64,000 nucleotides of DNA from Rosettibacter primus (GTDB taxonomy: Bacteria; Bacteroidota; Ignavibacteria; Ignavibacteriales; Melioribacteraceae), in the NCBI RefSeq assembly GCF_036860675.1, contig NZ_JAYKGK010000001.1:496001-560000 (forward strand), given 5' to 3'. Below, in pieces: positions 61,577 through 64,000 of this stretch. Numbering within the stretch: the first letter of the stretch is position 1; each line of letters begins with the position of its first letter. The notes beneath the pieces were generated by a model that was not told where the DNA came from, did no database searches, and saw only the letters and a list, made by a program, of their open reading frames with translations. The position numbers were made by a program, and so were the translations under genes.

Positions 61577-63964
61577 TCAAAAATAGATCTTCTCTTTTTT
61601 CCCTTTATACACAATTTGTTTATCTGTATGAATTGCTTCTTCACACCCGATTCCATGTCCTGGTGATACAAGTATAATTCTAAAAGTCCTTGTTTTAATC
61701 ATTCCCGGGAAAGAACCTTTTCTATCATGGATGATTAAACTCTTTTCTCTATCATTCCATTGAAATCTAATCTCCGAATATAATCCTTTTTCGTAGTTGT
61801 AATTATTGCCTTCATCCTCATACAACGTGAACTCACCATCTGCCCCTCGGTAAATACGGATTTCAAGAGTATCCCATTTTTTCTCAGTAGCATATTGAAC
61901 ATTGGGCCCAATAGGTAAAATAGTACCGGCTTTTACATATAATGGGATAATATCAATTGGTGTTTCTTTTGCAACAGTCTGTCCACCTTGAAATCTATCG
62001 CCTGTCCAGAAATCGTACCAAACTACACCTTGTGGCAAATAAAGCTTCTTTGATTTGACATTGGCAAAATCCTCATTCGAATACATCGGTTCTGTGACAG
62101 GACAGACAAGGACTGACTTTCCAAACATATATTCATCGTTAATATCGAGCACCTTTGGATCATCTGGGAAATCCAGCATCAGGGCGCGCATCATGGTTGA
62201 ATAGTTTGCTGTCACATCCCATGCAGTCGAATAAATGTAAGGCAAGAACCGATATCTCAACTGAATAAACTTCTCAATTGCATCGTAAATAGGTTCGCCT
62301 TTTTTGCCAAACTGATAAATTTCGCGTGGTGCATCAGTACCATGCGAACGCATCATTGGACAGAGAGCCCCAAATTGCAACCAGCGAACATACAGCTCAC
62401 GATAGTTAGGATCCTCCAGTTTCTTCGGAAAATTCCAGAGGAAGAAGCCACCGATGTCGGAATTCCAGTAAGGGATGCCCGACAGTGAAAAATTCAAGCC
62501 AGCGGGAATCTGAGCTCGCAATGCCTCCCAAGAGGCAATCACATCACCAGACCACACAACTGAACCGTAACGCTGTTGACCAGCAAACGCAGAACGTGTC
62601 AAAATGAAAACACGCTTTTCCTGAGTTTCTGTTCTTTGATGTTCATAGATGCCACGAACCGACATCAAAGGAAAAGCATTACGGACTTTTCTGAATGATC
62701 CTAAGAACGTTTTATTATCTAAATCGCTCTCTTTGTATTGAAGATGATCAGGCTCTGAGGAATCAAGCCACCAACCATCTATGCCGAGCGAAAATAGTCC
62801 GCTTTTTAGGTATTTCCAGAATATATCACGAGCCTGCGGATTAAACGGATCATACACTCTGACTCCTGAGGGATAATCAAGTCGTGGAGGCCATTTATCC
62901 GAACCAGATTCAGGCCAGGTAATAAAATCCATTAAAGCATTTATTTCGCTTAATTCTTTATACTGTTTTGTATGCGGACCGAATGAATTCCAGATAGAAA
63001 TAATGATATGAGCATTCATTCTGTGAATGTCGTCAACCATTTTTTGCGGATCGTAAAATTCAGCGTTTAAAAATTCCATGGCGTTCCAGAGATAATTATT
63101 CCCCCAGTATTGCCAATCTTGAATAATACCGTCAAGTGGGACACCTAACTCACGGTATTTTTTAACAACACCTACAATTTCATCCTGACTCTTGTAGCGT
63201 TCCTTGCTCTGCCAGTAACCGAAAGTCCAGAGCGGAAACATCGGCGCTTTGCCTGTCAGTTCACGCATTTGCGCAATCACACCATCTGCATTACCTCCAT
63301 ACATAAAGTAATAATCGATACATTCGCCCACCTCTGAAGCAAACAGAGTTTCATTTAGCGTATCGGAAAATATTGTTGGCGAATAATTATCCCAGAACAA
63401 ACCATATCCTTTGCTAGATACAAAAAACGGAACATAATCGTCTGTGTTTCCCTGTATCATGCGTAATCTGATGTTACGGCGATTGAGCTTGCCATCCTGC
63501 TGTTGACCCAGTCCATAAATCGCTTCGTTATTTTCCAGGACAAAAGATTGAGATACACTATAGGTTTTATTCCCTGCATCATTAAAATCCGTAAATGTTG
63601 CACTTCTCGATTTTTCAGATAAAAGCAATTTACCACTTACTCCATAAAAGGAAACACTTCCATCAAGAAGATCAAGACAAACCTGAATGGTTTTGGTTTT
63701 TACGGTTAACTTATAATCAGATTCCTCCTTAGTAAATGGAACTTTTCTAGGAATCGCAATAACTGAAAGACTTTTCTTTTGAAATTTGTGTCCTGTAGGA
63801 TATTTTATCATCCTGACTGTGGATGGATTATAAAATTGAATTTCAATTTCAATCGAATCAACAACTGCCTTTATACCAAGTTCTGTTTCTCGATACGATT
63901 GAGCATTCAAGTTAATGAAAAAGGCAAAACTGATTACAAGGCATATAAAAAATCTTATTTTCAT
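61577..63964 (-). CDS. GH31 alpha-xylosidase/alpha-glucosidase
   Basis: A 795-residue exported enzyme. Signal peptide 1-21, N-terminal beta-sandwich (about 25-215), GH31 barrel (about 220-590) and C-terminal beta domains ending with a DUF5110-like region (GEFTLYEDEGNNYNYEKG). The nucleophile Asp is in GWWLDSSEPDHLQYKE and the acid/base Asp in GIPYWNSDIGGFFLWN; DGIIQDWQYWGNNYL is a conserved barrel loop. The WLDSSEPD form is the one usual in alpha-xylosidases, which would fit removal of xylosyl units from xyloglucan. No PA14 insert is seen. An AGGAGAGTAT ribosome site precedes the ATG. It is the first gene of the visible block. Confidence 0.9.
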   Translation of the reverse strand: MKIRFFICLVISFAFFINLNAQSYRETELGIKAVVDSIEIEIQFYNPSTVRMIKYPTGHKFQKKSLSVIAIPRKVPFTKEESDYKLTVKTKTIQVCLDLLDGSVSFYGVSGKLLLSEKSRSATFTDFNDAGNKTYSVSQSFVLENNEAIYGLGQQQDGKLNRRNIRLRMIQGNTDDYVPFFVSSKGYGLFWDNYSPTIFSDTLNETLFASEVGECIDYYFMYGGNADGVIAQMRELTGKAPMFPLWTFGYWQSKERYKSQDEIVGVVKKYRELGVPLDGIIQDWQYWGNNYLWNAMEFLNAEFYDPQKMVDDIHRMNAHIIISIWNSFGPHTKQYKELSEINALMDFITWPESGSDKWPPRLDYPSGVRVYDPFNPQARDIFWKYLKSGLFSLGIDGWWLDSSEPDHLQYKESDLDNKTFLGSFRKVRNAFPLMSVRGIYEHQRTETQEKRVFILTRSAFAGQQRYGSVVWSGDVIASWEALRAQIPAGLNFSLSGIPYWNSDIGGFFLWNFPKKLEDPNYRELYVRWLQFGALCPMMRSHGTDAPREIYQFGKKGEPIYDAIEKFIQLRYRFLPYIYSTAWDVTANYSTMMRALMLDFPDDPKVLDINDEYMFGKSVLVCPVTEPMYSNEDFANVKSKKLYLPQGVVWYDFWTGDRFQGGQTVAKETPIDIIPLYVKAGTILPIGPNVQYATEKKWDTLEIRIYRGADGEFTLYEDEGNNYNYEKGLYSEIRFQWNDREKSLIIHDRKGSFPGMIKTRTFRIILVSPGHGIGCEEAIHTDKQIVYKGKKEKIYF

Positions 63965-64000
63965 ATACTCTCCTACCTATTTAAATTAGGTTTAAACACT

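Noticed and set aside
1..64000. CRISPR array, tRNA, rRNA or insertion sequence
   Set aside because: No regularly spaced repeats, cloverleaf sequences, rRNA segments or transposase genes were recognised on either strand.

Overview
The window is an AT-rich bacterial chromosome segment. It most resembles an Ignavibacteria/Melioribacter-type member of the Bacteroidota-Chlorobiota group. The main reasons are secreted enzymes ending in type IX (Por) secretion sorting tails of the NYPNPFNPST type, a PorV/PorQ-family outer-membrane protein, a SusC-like TonB receptor with a carboxypeptidase-type N-terminal domain, Cyc2-style cytochrome-porin genes and a large plant-polysaccharide locus. This placement is inferred from protein families; no rRNA or tRNA is visible. 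All recognised genes are on the minus strand except two cytochrome genes at about 4.3-6.9 kb.

Region 1 (1-3.9 kb): thiamine operon thiC - PurM/HypE-like gene - thiD - thiE (cut by the window edge), behind a clear TPP riboswitch at about 3816-3907. Region 2 (4.3-11 kb): a multihaem cytochrome and a monohaem cytochrome-porin fusion on the plus strand, then a ferritin-domain VIT1-type transporter (MbfA-like) and a membrane-anchored dihaem cytochrome on the minus strand. Long gene-poor gaps here hold decayed frames and a dispersed hairpin repeat.

Region 3 (10.5-25.5 kb): one coherent metal-handling block. Reading in the direction of transcription it runs: sensor kinase - sigma54 response regulator - sigma54 (-24/-12) promoter - TolC-like channel - CusB-like adaptor - CusA-like Cu/Ag RND pump - small His/Met-rich metal-binding protein - zinc-ribbon/CcmH-like protein - DUF2318 protein - FtsX/MacB-type permease - ABC ATPase - DUF2231 membrane protein. 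This joins a copper efflux pump to the DUF2318-plus-ABC part of the bacterial Ftr1/P19 (Cj1658-1665/FetMP-Fls-like) iron systems, but without Ftr1 or P19. I consider it the most interesting system in the window.

Region 4 (26-29.2 kb): ordinary small genes (GNAT acetyltransferase, CPBP protease, methyltransferase, HIT protein) and a broken methyltransferase. Region 5 (29.5-40.8 kb): two pectate lyases (PL1, PL9), a secreted protein of unknown function, a PorV/PorQ-like protein, a large secreted protein and a SusC-like receptor; no SusD is present. Region 6 (41.4-44.2 kb): araD-araA-HAD phosphatase for L-arabinose use.

Region 7 (44.3-64 kb): a hemicellulose/pectin side-chain degradation locus with GH3, two GH51, a DUF1593 protein, three CE1-type esterases, GH29, two GH43 and GH31. 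Together these would strip arabinose, xylose, fucose and ester groups, with arabinose entering through araA/araD. Base composition changes inside the first GH51 gene at about 47.5 kb: 60-base lines I counted by hand go from 23-28% G+C to 40-47%. The richer composition continues to the window end, suggesting that most of this enzyme block was acquired horizontally.
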